Below, in pieces: positions 33,758 to 41,776 of a DNA stretch of 64,000 nucleotides. Both the position numbers and the translations under genes were made by a program. How positions within the stretch are numbered: position 1 is the stretch's first letter; every line of letters begins with the position of its first letter. This stretch comes from Streptomyces sp. AC555_RSS877. GTDB taxonomy: Bacteria > Actinomycetota > Actinomycetes > Streptomycetales > Streptomycetaceae. The DNA is taken from the NCBI RefSeq assembly GCF_019049245.1, contig NZ_JAGMUK010000038.1:72287-136286 (forward strand). The letters are read 5' to 3'. The notes beneath the pieces were generated by a model. The model was not told the DNA's origin, searched no databases, and saw nothing but the letters and a program-made list of their open reading frames with translations.

Positions 33758-34665
33758 ACGCGGCCCCCGTGCTCATCGGCTACTCGGTCGCGGTGGGTTT
33801 CGTGGCTCCGCGTCTGATGCTGCGGGCAGGGTGGCCGCACCGGGCGCCCGCCCTGGCCGTCGCCGTGTGGCACACCCTCGCGGTGTCCTTCTCGATCGGG
33901 ATCGCACTGTCCGCGTACAACCTCGCCATGCCGACCGAACACGTGCACGCGGGCCTGACGGGCCTGCTGCACTCCTGCGGGCTCGACGTGGGTGCGGACA
34001 GGCCCGGTCCCGGGACGGCGGACCGACTGGCCGTCGGCGTGCCCGCCGCCATCGCGATCGCCCTGGCGGGCAGCTTCGCCTTCCACCTGACGCGGGCCCG
34101 TCGGGCGCGGACGGAGCACCGGGAGGCCCTCGACCTGGTGGGCCGCCACTCGCCGCGGCTGAGCGCCACCGTCCTGCCGTACGACATCCCCGCCGCGTAC
34201 TGTCTGCCCGGCCGCCGCCCCCGGATCGTGATCAGCGACGCGGCCGTGCGCGAGCTGACGCCGGCGCAGGTCGGCGCCGTACTGGAGCACGAGCAGGCCC
34301 ACATCTCGGGCCGCCACCACTTGGCCCTGGCGGCCGTGGAAGCCTTCCACTCGGTGTTCCGCCGGCTCCCGCTGGCCCGCCACGCCCGTGAGCAGACGGC
34401 ACTGCTGCTGGAGATGGTCGCGGACGACCGTGCCCTGCGCAGCCACTCCGACGAGGTGCTGGCCACCGCCATGTACGAGATGGCCGCAGCGCGTGCTCCC
34501 AAGGGCGCGCTCGCCGCGGGGGGTCACACCGTGCTCATCCGCCTGAAGCGAATCCTCGGTCCGCGCAAGGCGCCCCACCCGGCCCTGTGGGGGTCAATCG
34601 CCGCCACGGCCGTGGCGGTCCTGCTGCTGCCGCTCCTGTTCGCCTGCCCGCCCGGCCTCGGCTGA
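33754..34665 (+). CDS. M56 family membrane metallopeptidase (BlaR1-like, no sensor domain)
   Basis: A 303-residue integral-membrane zinc peptidase. The zinc motif HEQAH is at residues 179-183 in the cytoplasmic loop between membrane segments (N-terminal helices near 1-20 and 37-55, another near 95-112, last near 283-297). Unlike BlaR1 or MecR1 it ends right after the last helix, with no penicillin-binding sensor domain, so the signal must be sensed otherwise. GTG 33754 overlaps the repressor stop. Expected role is to inactivate the BlaI-type repressor. Confidence 0.9.
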   Translation: MNAAPVLIGYSVAVGFVAPRLMLRAGWPHRAPALAVAVWHTLAVSFSIGIALSAYNLAMPTEHVHAGLTGLLHSCGLDVGADRPGPGTADRLAVGVPAAIAIALAGSFAFHLTRARRARTEHREALDLVGRHSPRLSATVLPYDIPAAYCLPGRRPRIVISDAAVRELTPAQVGAVLEHEQAHISGRHHLALAAVEAFHSVFRRLPLARHAREQTALLLEMVADDRALRSHSDEVLATAMYEMAAARAPKGALAAGGHTVLIRLKRILGPRKAPHPALWGSIAATAVAVLLLPLLFACPPGLG

Positions 34666-34712
34666 CCGATTCACCTGAGACGCCTGCGACTCGGACTGAC
34701 TTGCGATGCGAA

Positions 34713-34728
34713 CTACTAAGCTACTAAG
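34713..34728 (+). promoter_or_regulatory. CTACTAAG tandem repeat, candidate BlaI site
   Basis: CTACTAAGCTACTAAG, 111 bases before the NlpC/P60 start. A related TACTAAG...CACTAG lies at nearly the same distance upstream of the DUF5134 gene. The TACTA core recalls mycobacterial BlaI sites (TACTACA), so BlaI binding is proposed. Confidence 0.45.
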
Positions 34729-34823
34729 TTCTACCGCACTTGACTGGTCGGCGCCCCGAGCGCCGGTACGACGGCCACCGGCCCCGTCGCCTGGTACACA
34801 GACCGCGCAGAGGAGTCACCGCG

Positions 34824-35849
34824 ATGGGAACCCGCTGTCGACCCAAGCCGCCCAGCCGTGCCCGGACAGCCACCCTCGGCATGGCCGTCGGCGCCGTCAG
34901 CCTCCTGCCGACGCAGAGTCAGGCGGCGCCCGGGCCCACGGTGGACGAGGTGCGCAAGCAGGTCGAGAAGCTCTACGAGGAGTCCGAGGCTCCCACGGAG
35001 GAGTTCAACGCCATCAGCGAGAAGCAGGAGAAGCTGCGGCGCGAGGTGGACGGCGCGCGGGACCGGCTGGCCCGCAAGCAGCAGGAGGTCAACGAACTTC
35101 GGGCGGAGATCGGCCCGTTGGCGGCCGCGCAGTACCGCAGTGGCGCCATCGACCCGAGCGTGCAGCTGTTCCTGTCCGGCGACCCCGACAACTACCTCGA
35201 CCAGGCCGCGATGCTGGACCGTACGAGCAGTCGGCATGCCGACGCCCTGCGGACGATGCACGCCAAGCAGCGCGAACTCACCCAGGAGCGGGAGGACGCC
35301 CAGAAGCGTCTCGAGGCCCTGGAGGAGACACGCACCGACGCGGCCGAGAAGAAGGAAGAGATCCAGGGCAGGCTCGCCGAGGCGCGCAGGATCCTGAACA
35401 GTCTGACCGCGCAGCAGCGCGCCGAAATGGAGGCCGCCCAGGAGCGCGACGACGCCTCCGCGGGCGCCGACGACTCCCCCGCCGGCTACACCGGCCCCGC
35501 GAGCGGTCGCGCCAAGACCGCGCTCGACTTCGCGTACGCGCAGCTCGGCAAGCCGTACGAGTGGGGTTCGACCGGCCCCGACTCCTACGACTGCTCAGGG
35601 CTCGTGGGAGCGGCCTGGCGCTCGGCGGGTATGTCCCTGCCCCGCACGGTCCAGCAGATGCACGACGCGGGCCGCAAGGTGTCCAAGGCGGACCTGCAGC
35701 CGGGCGACATCGTCTACTGGTACAACGGCAACCAGCACAACGGCATGTACGTCGGCGACAGCAAGGCCATCCACGCGCCCCGCACCGGCAAGAACATCGA
35801 GATCGTCCCGCTGGACTCCATGCCGTTCTTCGCCGCGTCCCGGCCCTGA
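34824..35849 (+). CDS. Secreted NlpC/P60 peptidoglycan endopeptidase
   Basis: A 341-residue exported cell-wall hydrolase. A short signal peptide (TATLGMAVGAVSLLPTQSQA) is followed by a long coiled coil (about residues 40-215, Glu/Lys/Gln-rich) and a C-terminal NlpC/P60 domain. The catalytic dyad is Cys257 (YDCSGLV) and His305 (NQHNGMYVGD), with His317 as the third polar residue. It is RipA/P60-like, cleaving D-Glu-meso-Dpm bonds in stem peptides. AGAGGAG precedes ATG 34824. The CTACTAAG repeat and position after BlaI/M56 suggest control by that system. Confidence 0.92.
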   Translation: MGTRCRPKPPSRARTATLGMAVGAVSLLPTQSQAAPGPTVDEVRKQVEKLYEESEAPTEEFNAISEKQEKLRREVDGARDRLARKQQEVNELRAEIGPLAAAQYRSGAIDPSVQLFLSGDPDNYLDQAAMLDRTSSRHADALRTMHAKQRELTQEREDAQKRLEALEETRTDAAEKKEEIQGRLAEARRILNSLTAQQRAEMEAAQERDDASAGADDSPAGYTGPASGRAKTALDFAYAQLGKPYEWGSTGPDSYDCSGLVGAAWRSAGMSLPRTVQQMHDAGRKVSKADLQPGDIVYWYNGNQHNGMYVGDSKAIHAPRTGKNIEIVPLDSMPFFAASRP

Positions 35850-35885
35850 GCCGGCGGCCCCTGAACACCTGCCGGCCTCGGTACG

Positions 35886-35900
35886 TACTAAGGGCACTAG
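35886..35900 (+). promoter_or_regulatory. TACTAAG...CACTAG, second candidate BlaI site
   Basis: TACTAAGGGCACTAG starts 112 bases before the DUF5134 gene, matching the site before the NlpC/P60 gene in core sequence and position. Confidence 0.4.
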
Positions 35901-35997
35901 CAGTTGGCGGCCCGGGAGGCGCCCACGAGTGCTCCGCGTGACGAAGCCGCCTCGGCACCGCGCTGCGACCACGCTCGGACGAACCGGGAAGGTGAAG

Positions 35998-36867
35998 ATG
36001 GGAACCATGGCGCTCAGTTGGGCCATCGCGGCGGTCGCCGCCCTGGTCGCCGCCGTCAGCGCGGTCCGCGTCGTGACCACCGGCGGTGAACCCCGGTTCG
36101 TGGCCGGAGGTGATCTCCTGATGGGCCTGTCCATGGTCGCCATGGCGCTGCCTGCGACGGTCGCCTGGTACGCGGACCACGGCATGTGGTGGTCGGGGGC
36201 GTTCACCCTCCTCGGGCTCGCCGGTGTGGCGATGGCGGTCAAGCACACCCGCACGCGGGGGTGGAAGCGCGGCCGTCACTGGGTGCATCTCATCGTCGGC
36301 AGCACGGGCATGGTGATCATGACGCTCGCCATGACGAGTACGTCCTCCGGCCCGGTACTCGCCCTGGGTCATTCGTCCATGGCGCACATGCCGGGCATGG
36401 AGAACACGGCGGGCTCGTCGCACACGCACGGGACGGACGGCATGGAGTCCGCGGAGGGAGGGGAATCCCTGCACGGGATGGACATGTCCGGCATGACGCA
36501 CGCCGCGGCCGACACCGGCGGCTCCGCGGGTTCCGGCTCCCTGTGGCGGTTCCTGATCGTGGCGCTCGCCGTGTACTTCGTGCTGTCGATCGGCGCGTCC
36601 GTCTGGGCCAGGGCCCGGGGCACCGGCAGGCGCGGCCGGGGTGCGGGCTCCGGGGCCGGATGGGGTCGCTGGCTGCTCGCCATGCCGGACACCGTGTTCG
36701 TCGTCCTGGCGTCGTTGACGATCTCGGTGTGGGACAGGGGCCGGACCGCACAGCGGACCGGCCACGGGCGGCGCCGCAAGCTCGGAGCCGCCCCCGACGC
36801 GGCGCTGGCGGCCCACATCGGGATGGGCGGGACCATGTCCGCCATGCTGCTGATGATGGCGGTGTGA
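35998..36867 (+). CDS. DUF5134 membrane protein with Met/His-rich loop
   Basis: A 289-residue polytopic membrane protein of DUF5134 type (DLLMGLSMVAMALP near residue 40, HWVHLIVGSTGMVIMT near 94, C-terminal HIGMGGTMSAMLLMM). Between membrane segments, residues 125-168 hold 6 His and 7 Met in patterns such as HSSMAHMPGM and HGMDMSGMTH, which look like copper-binding loops of CopC/PcoE-type proteins. The loop is probably outside the membrane. ATG 35998 follows GGAAGGTGAAG. A copper link is inference, supported by copZ-copA 500 bases downstream. Confidence 0.82.
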   Translation: MGTMALSWAIAAVAALVAAVSAVRVVTTGGEPRFVAGGDLLMGLSMVAMALPATVAWYADHGMWWSGAFTLLGLAGVAMAVKHTRTRGWKRGRHWVHLIVGSTGMVIMTLAMTSTSSGPVLALGHSSMAHMPGMENTAGSSHTHGTDGMESAEGGESLHGMDMSGMTHAAADTGGSAGSGSLWRFLIVALAVYFVLSIGASVWARARGTGRRGRGAGSGAGWGRWLLAMPDTVFVVLASLTISVWDRGRTAQRTGHGRRRKLGAAPDAALAAHIGMGGTMSAMLLMMAV

Positions 36868-37206
36868 GGGCCGGGCACCTTGTGCCGCGCCGCACGAGGC
36901 TGCCTGGCGCTGGTCCACCCGGGCGCACGAATCGCTCGGGTCCGTTCTCCGTGGCGGGGCTCCGTGATCCCCAGCCCGGGCCGCCCGGTGGGCGCCCCTG
37001 CGAAGCGCCCGTTCCGAGTTCCGATGTCGCCTTCACATCGCCGCCTACGTGCCGTACCACTGGCGCTCTGAGTCGCCGGCGCCCTGCCGCTCGCGTCGGC
37101 CTGTTTCCGGCGGGGATGGCGAACCCTCCCCGGCCTCCGACCCGGACATGACGGGCACCTTGGCCGTGCGTCGAGTCACCGGAGACCCCGGCCGGCGCAC
37201 GTGTCC

Positions 37207-37252
37207 CACCTCCGCTCGCCCCGCAGGAATGACTTCGGGGCGAGCGGAGGTG
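37207..37252. terminator. 17-bp hairpin before the copper operon
   Basis: A perfect 17-base-pair stem (37207-37223, 37236-37252) with a 12-base loop insulates the upstream genes from copZ-copA. The preceding spacer (36868-37206) shows no gene or motif I can support. Confidence 0.8.
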
Positions 37253-37258
37253 CCATGA

Positions 37259-37278
37259 ATACCCCTAGGGGGTATAGT
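37259..37278 (+). promoter_or_regulatory. CsoR-type copper operator overlapping a -10 element
   Basis: ATACCCC-TAG-GGGGTAT is a perfect inverted repeat (37259-37275) matching known CsoR sites. TATAGT (37273-37278) overlaps its right arm and would be the -10, so copper-free CsoR should block the promoter. The CsoR gene is not in this window. Confidence 0.85.
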
Positions 37279-37358
37279 GGAGGCAATCTGCGGGAGGGTC
37301 GGGGCACCGCACCCCTCCCGGAGAACGGCCCACGCGTCCACACACTGAGGAAGTAGCC

Positions 37359-37652
37359 ATGACCACCGAGACGAACCCCGGTTCCTGCTGCGGCTCCCAC
37401 TCCTGCGGTTCCGACACCGCGGTCGACGTCCAGGGCGTCGGCGTCACCACGGTCTACAAGGTGTCCGGGATGACCTGCGGCCACTGCGAGGGCGCGGTGT
37501 CCCAGGAGATCACCGCTCTGGAGGGCGTCACCGCGGTCAAGGCCGTCGCCGACACCGGAGAGGTGACCGTCACCTCGGCCGCCCCGCTCGACGAGGAGGC
37601 CGTCCGCGCCGCCGTCGACGAGGCCGGTTACGACCTCGTCGGCCGCGCCTGA
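37359..37652 (+). CDS. copZ: Copper chaperone CopZ (HMA domain)
   Basis: A 97-residue cytoplasmic copper chaperone. The metal loop GMTCGHCEGAV has the CxxC pair that holds Cu(I), inside a complete ferredoxin-like HMA fold of about 67 residues. An extra N-terminal tail CCGSHSCGS could bind further metal. It follows the CsoR operator and precedes copA by 111 bases; a GC-rich hairpin potential in that gap may set the copZ/copA ratio. Confidence 0.95.
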   Translation: MTTETNPGSCCGSHSCGSDTAVDVQGVGVTTVYKVSGMTCGHCEGAVSQEITALEGVTAVKAVADTGEVTVTSAAPLDEEAVRAAVDEAGYDLVGRA

Positions 37653-37763
37653 CACCCTGGTCGGGGCCACCACGGCCCCGGACCGCGAATTCCTCCCGCG
37701 CCGGGACGTACCGCTCCGCTGATACGGACGCCGCACGTCCCGGCCTCCCCCTGGAGATACGCA

Positions 37764-40046
37764 ATGACCAGCACGGCTCCCGAGAAGACCCTCCCCGGCC
37801 CGGCGCCCGCACCCGCCGCCGAGGTCGAGCTCTCCATCGGCGGCATGACCTGCGCCTCCTGCGCGGCCCGCATCGAGAAGAAGCTCAACCGCATGGACGG
37901 CGTCACCGCGACCGTCAACTACGCCACGGAGAAGGCGAAGGTCTCCTACGCGGACGGGATCGAGGTCGCCGACCTCATCGCCACCGTCGAGAAGACCGGA
38001 TACACCGCCGAGGAACCGCCTCCGCCCCCGTCGAGCACCACGGACGAGGGCGAGGCCCGGACCGCTCCGGCGGCGGACGGAGAGCTGCTGTCCCTGCGCC
38101 AGCGCCTGTACGTGTCGCTGGCACTCACCGTCCCGGTCGTCCTGATGACGATGGTGCCGGCCCTGCAGTTCGACAACTGGCAGTGGCTGTCACTGACCCT
38201 GGCGGCTCCCGTAGTGGTGTGGGGTGCCCTGCCCTTCCACAGGGCCGCCTGGACGAACGTCCGGCACGGCGCCGCCACCATGGACACCCTGGTGTCGCTC
38301 GGCACGCTCGCCGCGCTCGGCTGGTCGGTGTGGGCACTGTTCTGGGGAGACGCCGGGATGCCGGGCATGCGGCACGGCTTCGAGTTCGCCGTCTCCCGGG
38401 GCGACGGTTCCTCCTCGATCTACCTGGAGGCCGCGGCCGGGGTGACCACGTTCATCCTCGCCGGGCGCTACCTGGAGGCGAAGTCCAAGCGCAAGGCGGG
38501 TGCGGCGCTGCGGGCGCTCATGGAGCTGGGCGCCAAGGACGTCTCGGTACTGCGCGGCGGCAAGGAAGTACGCATCCCCGTCGGCCAGTTGGCCGTGGGT
38601 GACCAGTTCGTCGTACGGCCCGGAGAGAAGATCGCCACCGACGGGACCGTCGTCGAGGGCACGTCGGCGGTGGACGCCTCCATGTTGACCGGCGAGTCGG
38701 TGCCGGTGGACGTGAGCGTCGGGGACGCCGTCACCGGCGCGACCGTGAACGCCGGGGGACGGCTCGTCGTCGAGGCGACCCGCATCGGCGCGGACACCCA
38801 GCTCGCGCGGATGGCGAGGCTGGTCGAGGACGCGCAGAACGGCAAGGCCGAGGTGCAGCGGCTCGCCGACCGGATCTCCGGGATCTTCGTGCCGGTGGTC
38901 ATCTTCATCGCGGTCGCGACCTTCGGGGTCTGGCTCGGCGCCACCGGCGACACCGTGGCCGCCTTCACCGCGGCCATCGCCGTCCTGATCATCGCCTGCC
39001 CCTGCGCCCTCGGCCTCGCCACGCCGACCGCGCTGATGGTCGGCACGGGACGCGGCGCCCAGCTCGGCATCCTCATCAAGGGCCCCGAGGTCCTGGAGTC
39101 CACCCGCCGCGTCGACACCGTCGTCCTGGACAAGACCGGCACCGTGACCACCGGCCGCATGAAGCTCCAGGACGTCTTCGCCGCACCGGGCGTCGACGAG
39201 ACCGAACTGCTGCGGCTGGCGGGCGCGCTGGAGCACGCCTCGGAACACCCCATCGCCCAGGCCATCGCGGCCGGTGCCGCCGACAGGGCCGGGAGCCTTC
39301 CCGTGCCGGAGAACTTCGAGAACGTAGCCGGCCTCGGCGTCCAGGGCGTCGTCGACGGCCACGCCGTGCTCGTCGGGCGGGAGAAGCTTCTCGAGGAGTG
39401 GGCCATCGAGCTCCCTGAGGAGCTGGCCGAGGCCAAGGCCGCCGCGGAGGGTGAGGGACGTACGGCGGTCGCCGTCGCCTGGGACGGCAAGGCGCGCGGT
39501 GTCCTCACCGTCGCCGACGCGATCAAGGAGACCAGCGCCGAAGCGGTGGCCGAACTGCGCAGGCTGGGCCTGAAGCCGGTCCTGCTGACCGGTGACAACC
39601 AGCTCGTCGCCGAGTCGGTCGCCAGGGCCGTCGGCATCGACGAGGTGATCGCCGAAGTCCTCCCGCAGGACAAGGTGGACGTGGTCAGGCGACTCCAGAG
39701 CGAGGGCCGTACGGTCGCGATGGTCGGTGACGGCGTCAACGACGCGGCCGCTCTCGCCACCGCCGACCTGGGGCTGGCGATGGGCACCGGCACGGACGCG
39801 GCGATCGAGGCGGGCGACCTGACCCTCGTACGCGGCGACCTGCGGGTGGCCGCCGACGCGATCCGCCTGTCCCGCAGGACGCTGGCCACCATCAAGGGCA
39901 ACCTCTTCTGGGCCTTCGGCTACAACGTCGCCGCCCTGCCGCTCGCCGCCGCCGGCATGCTCAACCCGATGATCGCGGGAGCGGCGATGGCGTTCTCCTC
40001 GGTGTTCGTGGTGACCAACAGCCTGCGGCTGCGGTCCTTCAAGTAA
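37764..40046 (+). CDS. copA: Cu(I)-exporting P-type ATPase CopA
   Basis: A 760-residue P1B-type ATPase that exports Cu(I) across the cytoplasmic membrane. An N-terminal HMA domain with Cys30 and Cys33 (GGMTCASC) precedes the membrane part. Then come TGES (actuator), the CPC copper motif (IIACPCALGLATPTA), phosphorylation loop DKTGTVTTG, HP motif (ASEHPIAQAI) and hinge GDGVNDAAAL. Length is typical. It shares the CsoR-controlled unit with copZ. Its 3' end overlaps the convergent monooxygenase gene by 8 bases. Confidence 0.97.
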   Translation: MTSTAPEKTLPGPAPAPAAEVELSIGGMTCASCAARIEKKLNRMDGVTATVNYATEKAKVSYADGIEVADLIATVEKTGYTAEEPPPPPSSTTDEGEARTAPAADGELLSLRQRLYVSLALTVPVVLMTMVPALQFDNWQWLSLTLAAPVVVWGALPFHRAAWTNVRHGAATMDTLVSLGTLAALGWSVWALFWGDAGMPGMRHGFEFAVSRGDGSSSIYLEAAAGVTTFILAGRYLEAKSKRKAGAALRALMELGAKDVSVLRGGKEVRIPVGQLAVGDQFVVRPGEKIATDGTVVEGTSAVDASMLTGESVPVDVSVGDAVTGATVNAGGRLVVEATRIGADTQLARMARLVEDAQNGKAEVQRLADRISGIFVPVVIFIAVATFGVWLGATGDTVAAFTAAIAVLIIACPCALGLATPTALMVGTGRGAQLGILIKGPEVLESTRRVDTVVLDKTGTVTTGRMKLQDVFAAPGVDETELLRLAGALEHASEHPIAQAIAAGAADRAGSLPVPENFENVAGLGVQGVVDGHAVLVGREKLLEEWAIELPEELAEAKAAAEGEGRTAVAVAWDGKARGVLTVADAIKETSAEAVAELRRLGLKPVLLTGDNQLVAESVARAVGIDEVIAEVLPQDKVDVVRRLQSEGRTVAMVGDGVNDAAALATADLGLAMGTGTDAAIEAGDLTLVRGDLRVAADAIRLSRRTLATIKGNLFWAFGYNVAALPLAAAGMLNPMIAGAAMAFSSVFVVTNSLRLRSFK

Positions 40047-40347
40047 GCGTGACTCCGGCAACTGGGGCGAGGAAGGTCAGCACCGAGGCGTCCTCCTCGA
40101 TCAGCGGGGTGAGCGCGGTGTTGAACGGGCCGCCGTAGGGGGCCTTCAGATGCGCCTGGAAGGCGTCCTCGTCCCGGTACACCTCGAAGATCCAGTAGGC
40201 ACGGGGGTTGGTCGCCTTGGTGTAGACGTCGAAGGCGAGGTTGCCTTCCTCCTGGCGCACCTTCCGCGCGTACTCCAGGGTGAGGCGGGCGACCTCTTCC
40301 TGCGCGCCCTCGCGGACGGTGAACTCGGCGAGCAGGGTCTTGTTCAC
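40039..40347 (-). CDS. Antibiotic-biosynthesis-monooxygenase (ABM) domain protein
   Basis: A 102-residue single-domain protein of the dimeric alpha+beta barrel superfamily (putative quinol or heme-related monooxygenases such as YgiN). Family features include NKTLLAEFTVREGAQEEV, EEGNLAFDVYTKATNPRAYWIFEVYRDEDAFQAHLKAPY (spread over the middle) and a closing strand. GTG 40347 has GGAGG upstream. Two LacI-type operators lie 94-123 bases upstream of its start, the same pair that controls the sugar transporter operon, so it may be part of that regulon. Confidence 0.82.
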   Translation of the reverse strand: MNKTLLAEFTVREGAQEEVARLTLEYARKVRQEEGNLAFDVYTKATNPRAYWIFEVYRDEDAFQAHLKAPYGGPFNTALTPLIEEDASVLTFLAPVAGVTLT

Positions 40348-40440
40348 GGTGCGGGGTCCTCCGTGGTCGGGATGGGGATCGGTCGCAGGGGAAGTCGAGG
40401 TGGCGGACGCGGGCCTGGGCGGGCTTCGACGAACAAGGAA

Positions 40441-40470
40441 TGTCATCGTTGACGTGTGTCATCGATGACA
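40441..40470. promoter_or_regulatory. Tandem LacI-type operators upstream of the ABM gene
   Basis: TGTCATCGTTGACG (40441-40454) and the perfect palindrome TGTCATCGATGACA (40457-40470) have centres 16 bases apart. They match the pair at 41687-41716 in sequence and spacing. Confidence 0.75.
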
Positions 40471-40552
40471 TCGAGTGCCCGATGATGCGGGCAACCCGGC
40501 CCGTGCGTCAACCGATTCGCTGAGGACGAGCCCTTACAGGCTCGCCCGCCTG

Positions 40553-41515
40553 TCATGCGCCGTCGGCTGTGGTGAGCTGCGCCAACTGGCTCCGCCACGG
40601 CGGGTTGGGGCCGGCCACCGAGCAGGTCAGGCCCGCGACCTGGGTGGCGAACCGGCAGGCCTCCGCGACATCACCGATACGGAGTTCCGTCAGCCGGCCG
40701 CCGAGGAGACCGCGTACGCCGAGGTGGTGCAGCAGACCGGCGGTGAAGGAGTCCCCCGCACCGACCGTGTCGACGACGGTCGTCGACACCGCGGGCACCT
40801 GGGTGCGTTCGCCGTCGAGTGACGCCAGGGCTCCGCCGGCGCCGCGCGTGATCACGACGAGCCGCGCCCCGGCAGCGTGCCAGATGTCGCACGCCTGCTC
40901 GGGCGGCGTCCCCGGCAGCAGGAGTTCGAGGTCGTCCTCGCTGAGCCGGAGCACGTCGGCGAGGGCGCACCAGTGCGCCAGCCGGGCACGGTAGACCTCG
41001 GGATGTACGAGCAGGGGCCGGACGTTGGGGTCGATGCTGATGGTCGCCCGGGGTGCGGCCGCAGCCAGGAAGTCCTCCACCACCGCCGCCCCGGGCTGCT
41101 GGACCAGGGCCAGGGATCCGGTGTGCACGCAGGCGGCCTCCGCCAGGTCCACCCGCGCCAGTTCCCCGGCCGTCCACTGCCAGTCGGCCGTGTTCTGCGC
41201 GTGGAAGGAGAACGCGGCCTGCCCATCGGCGTCCAGTTCGGCCACGGCGAGTGTGCTGGGCTCAGCGGCCTGGACGGCACTCGACAGGTCCACCCCGGAT
41301 GCCTCCAGGTGGGCGCGGAACAGGCGGCCGAACACGTCGCCGGACAACCGCGCGAGGAAGCGGGCCGGGGTGCCGAGCCGGGCCAGGGCCACCGCCGTGT
41401 TCGCCGGGCCGCCGCCGGGCAGGACGCGCAGGGCGAGTTCGTTCGCGGCGCTCGCGGGTTCGGCGAACGCGTCCGCGACGCACTCCCCCAGGACGGTGAT
41501 CTGGCGCGGGCTCAT
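40553..41515 (-). CDS. PfkB family carbohydrate kinase
   Basis: A 320-residue sugar kinase (fructokinase/ribokinase group). The N-terminal GGGPANTAVALARLG and C-terminal catalytic DTVGAGDSFTAGLL (with the base Asp) are both intact. It phosphorylates an imported sugar, most likely the substrate of the divergent ABC transporter. Together with that transporter and its order it resembles rhizobial frcBCAK (fructose), but the sugar is not proven. The operator pair between the two units allows joint control by the LacI regulator. Confidence 0.9.
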   Translation of the reverse strand: MSPRQITVLGECVADAFAEPASAANELALRVLPGGGPANTAVALARLGTPARFLARLSGDVFGRLFRAHLEASGVDLSSAVQAAEPSTLAVAELDADGQAAFSFHAQNTADWQWTAGELARVDLAEAACVHTGSLALVQQPGAAVVEDFLAAAAPRATISIDPNVRPLLVHPEVYRARLAHWCALADVLRLSEDDLELLLPGTPPEQACDIWHAAGARLVVITRGAGGALASLDGERTQVPAVSTTVVDTVGAGDSFTAGLLHHLGVRGLLGGRLTELRIGDVAEACRFATQVAGLTCSVAGPNPPWRSQLAQLTTADGA

Positions 41516-41686
41516 GGGCTGCTCTTCTCTGACGGACCTCTGACGAACGTGCGGGCAGGCCGGACGCGTCGTGGCGCAGCCGCCGGACGGCTACGAGGGG
41601 CAACGGCCTCGGGGCGTTGCCGATTTGTGACGAGCGCAGGGCATTGACGTTTCCGGGAGACGGAGTCCATCATCCTCGCCATGCGG

Positions 41687-41716
41687 TGTCAACGATGACA
41701 TAAGTCAACGATGACA
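41687..41716. promoter_or_regulatory. Tandem LacI-type operators before the sugar ABC operon
   Basis: TGTCAACGATGACA (41687-41700) and AGTCAACGATGACA (41703-41716), centres 16 bases apart, sit between the divergent kinase and transporter genes. Consensus of all four sites is TGTCAWCGWTGACA. The LacI protein at 44889 is the likely binder. Confidence 0.8.
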
Positions 41717-41776
41717 CCCCAGGGACGGCATGCTCCGATGCCGGCCGCGCCGCTCGCAATCCCGCAGGAGTCGTTC

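Noticed and set aside
36880..37200. Small ORFs between DUF5134 and the copper operon
   Set aside because: They lack ribosome sites and recognisable sequence, and the stretch ends in a terminator hairpin.
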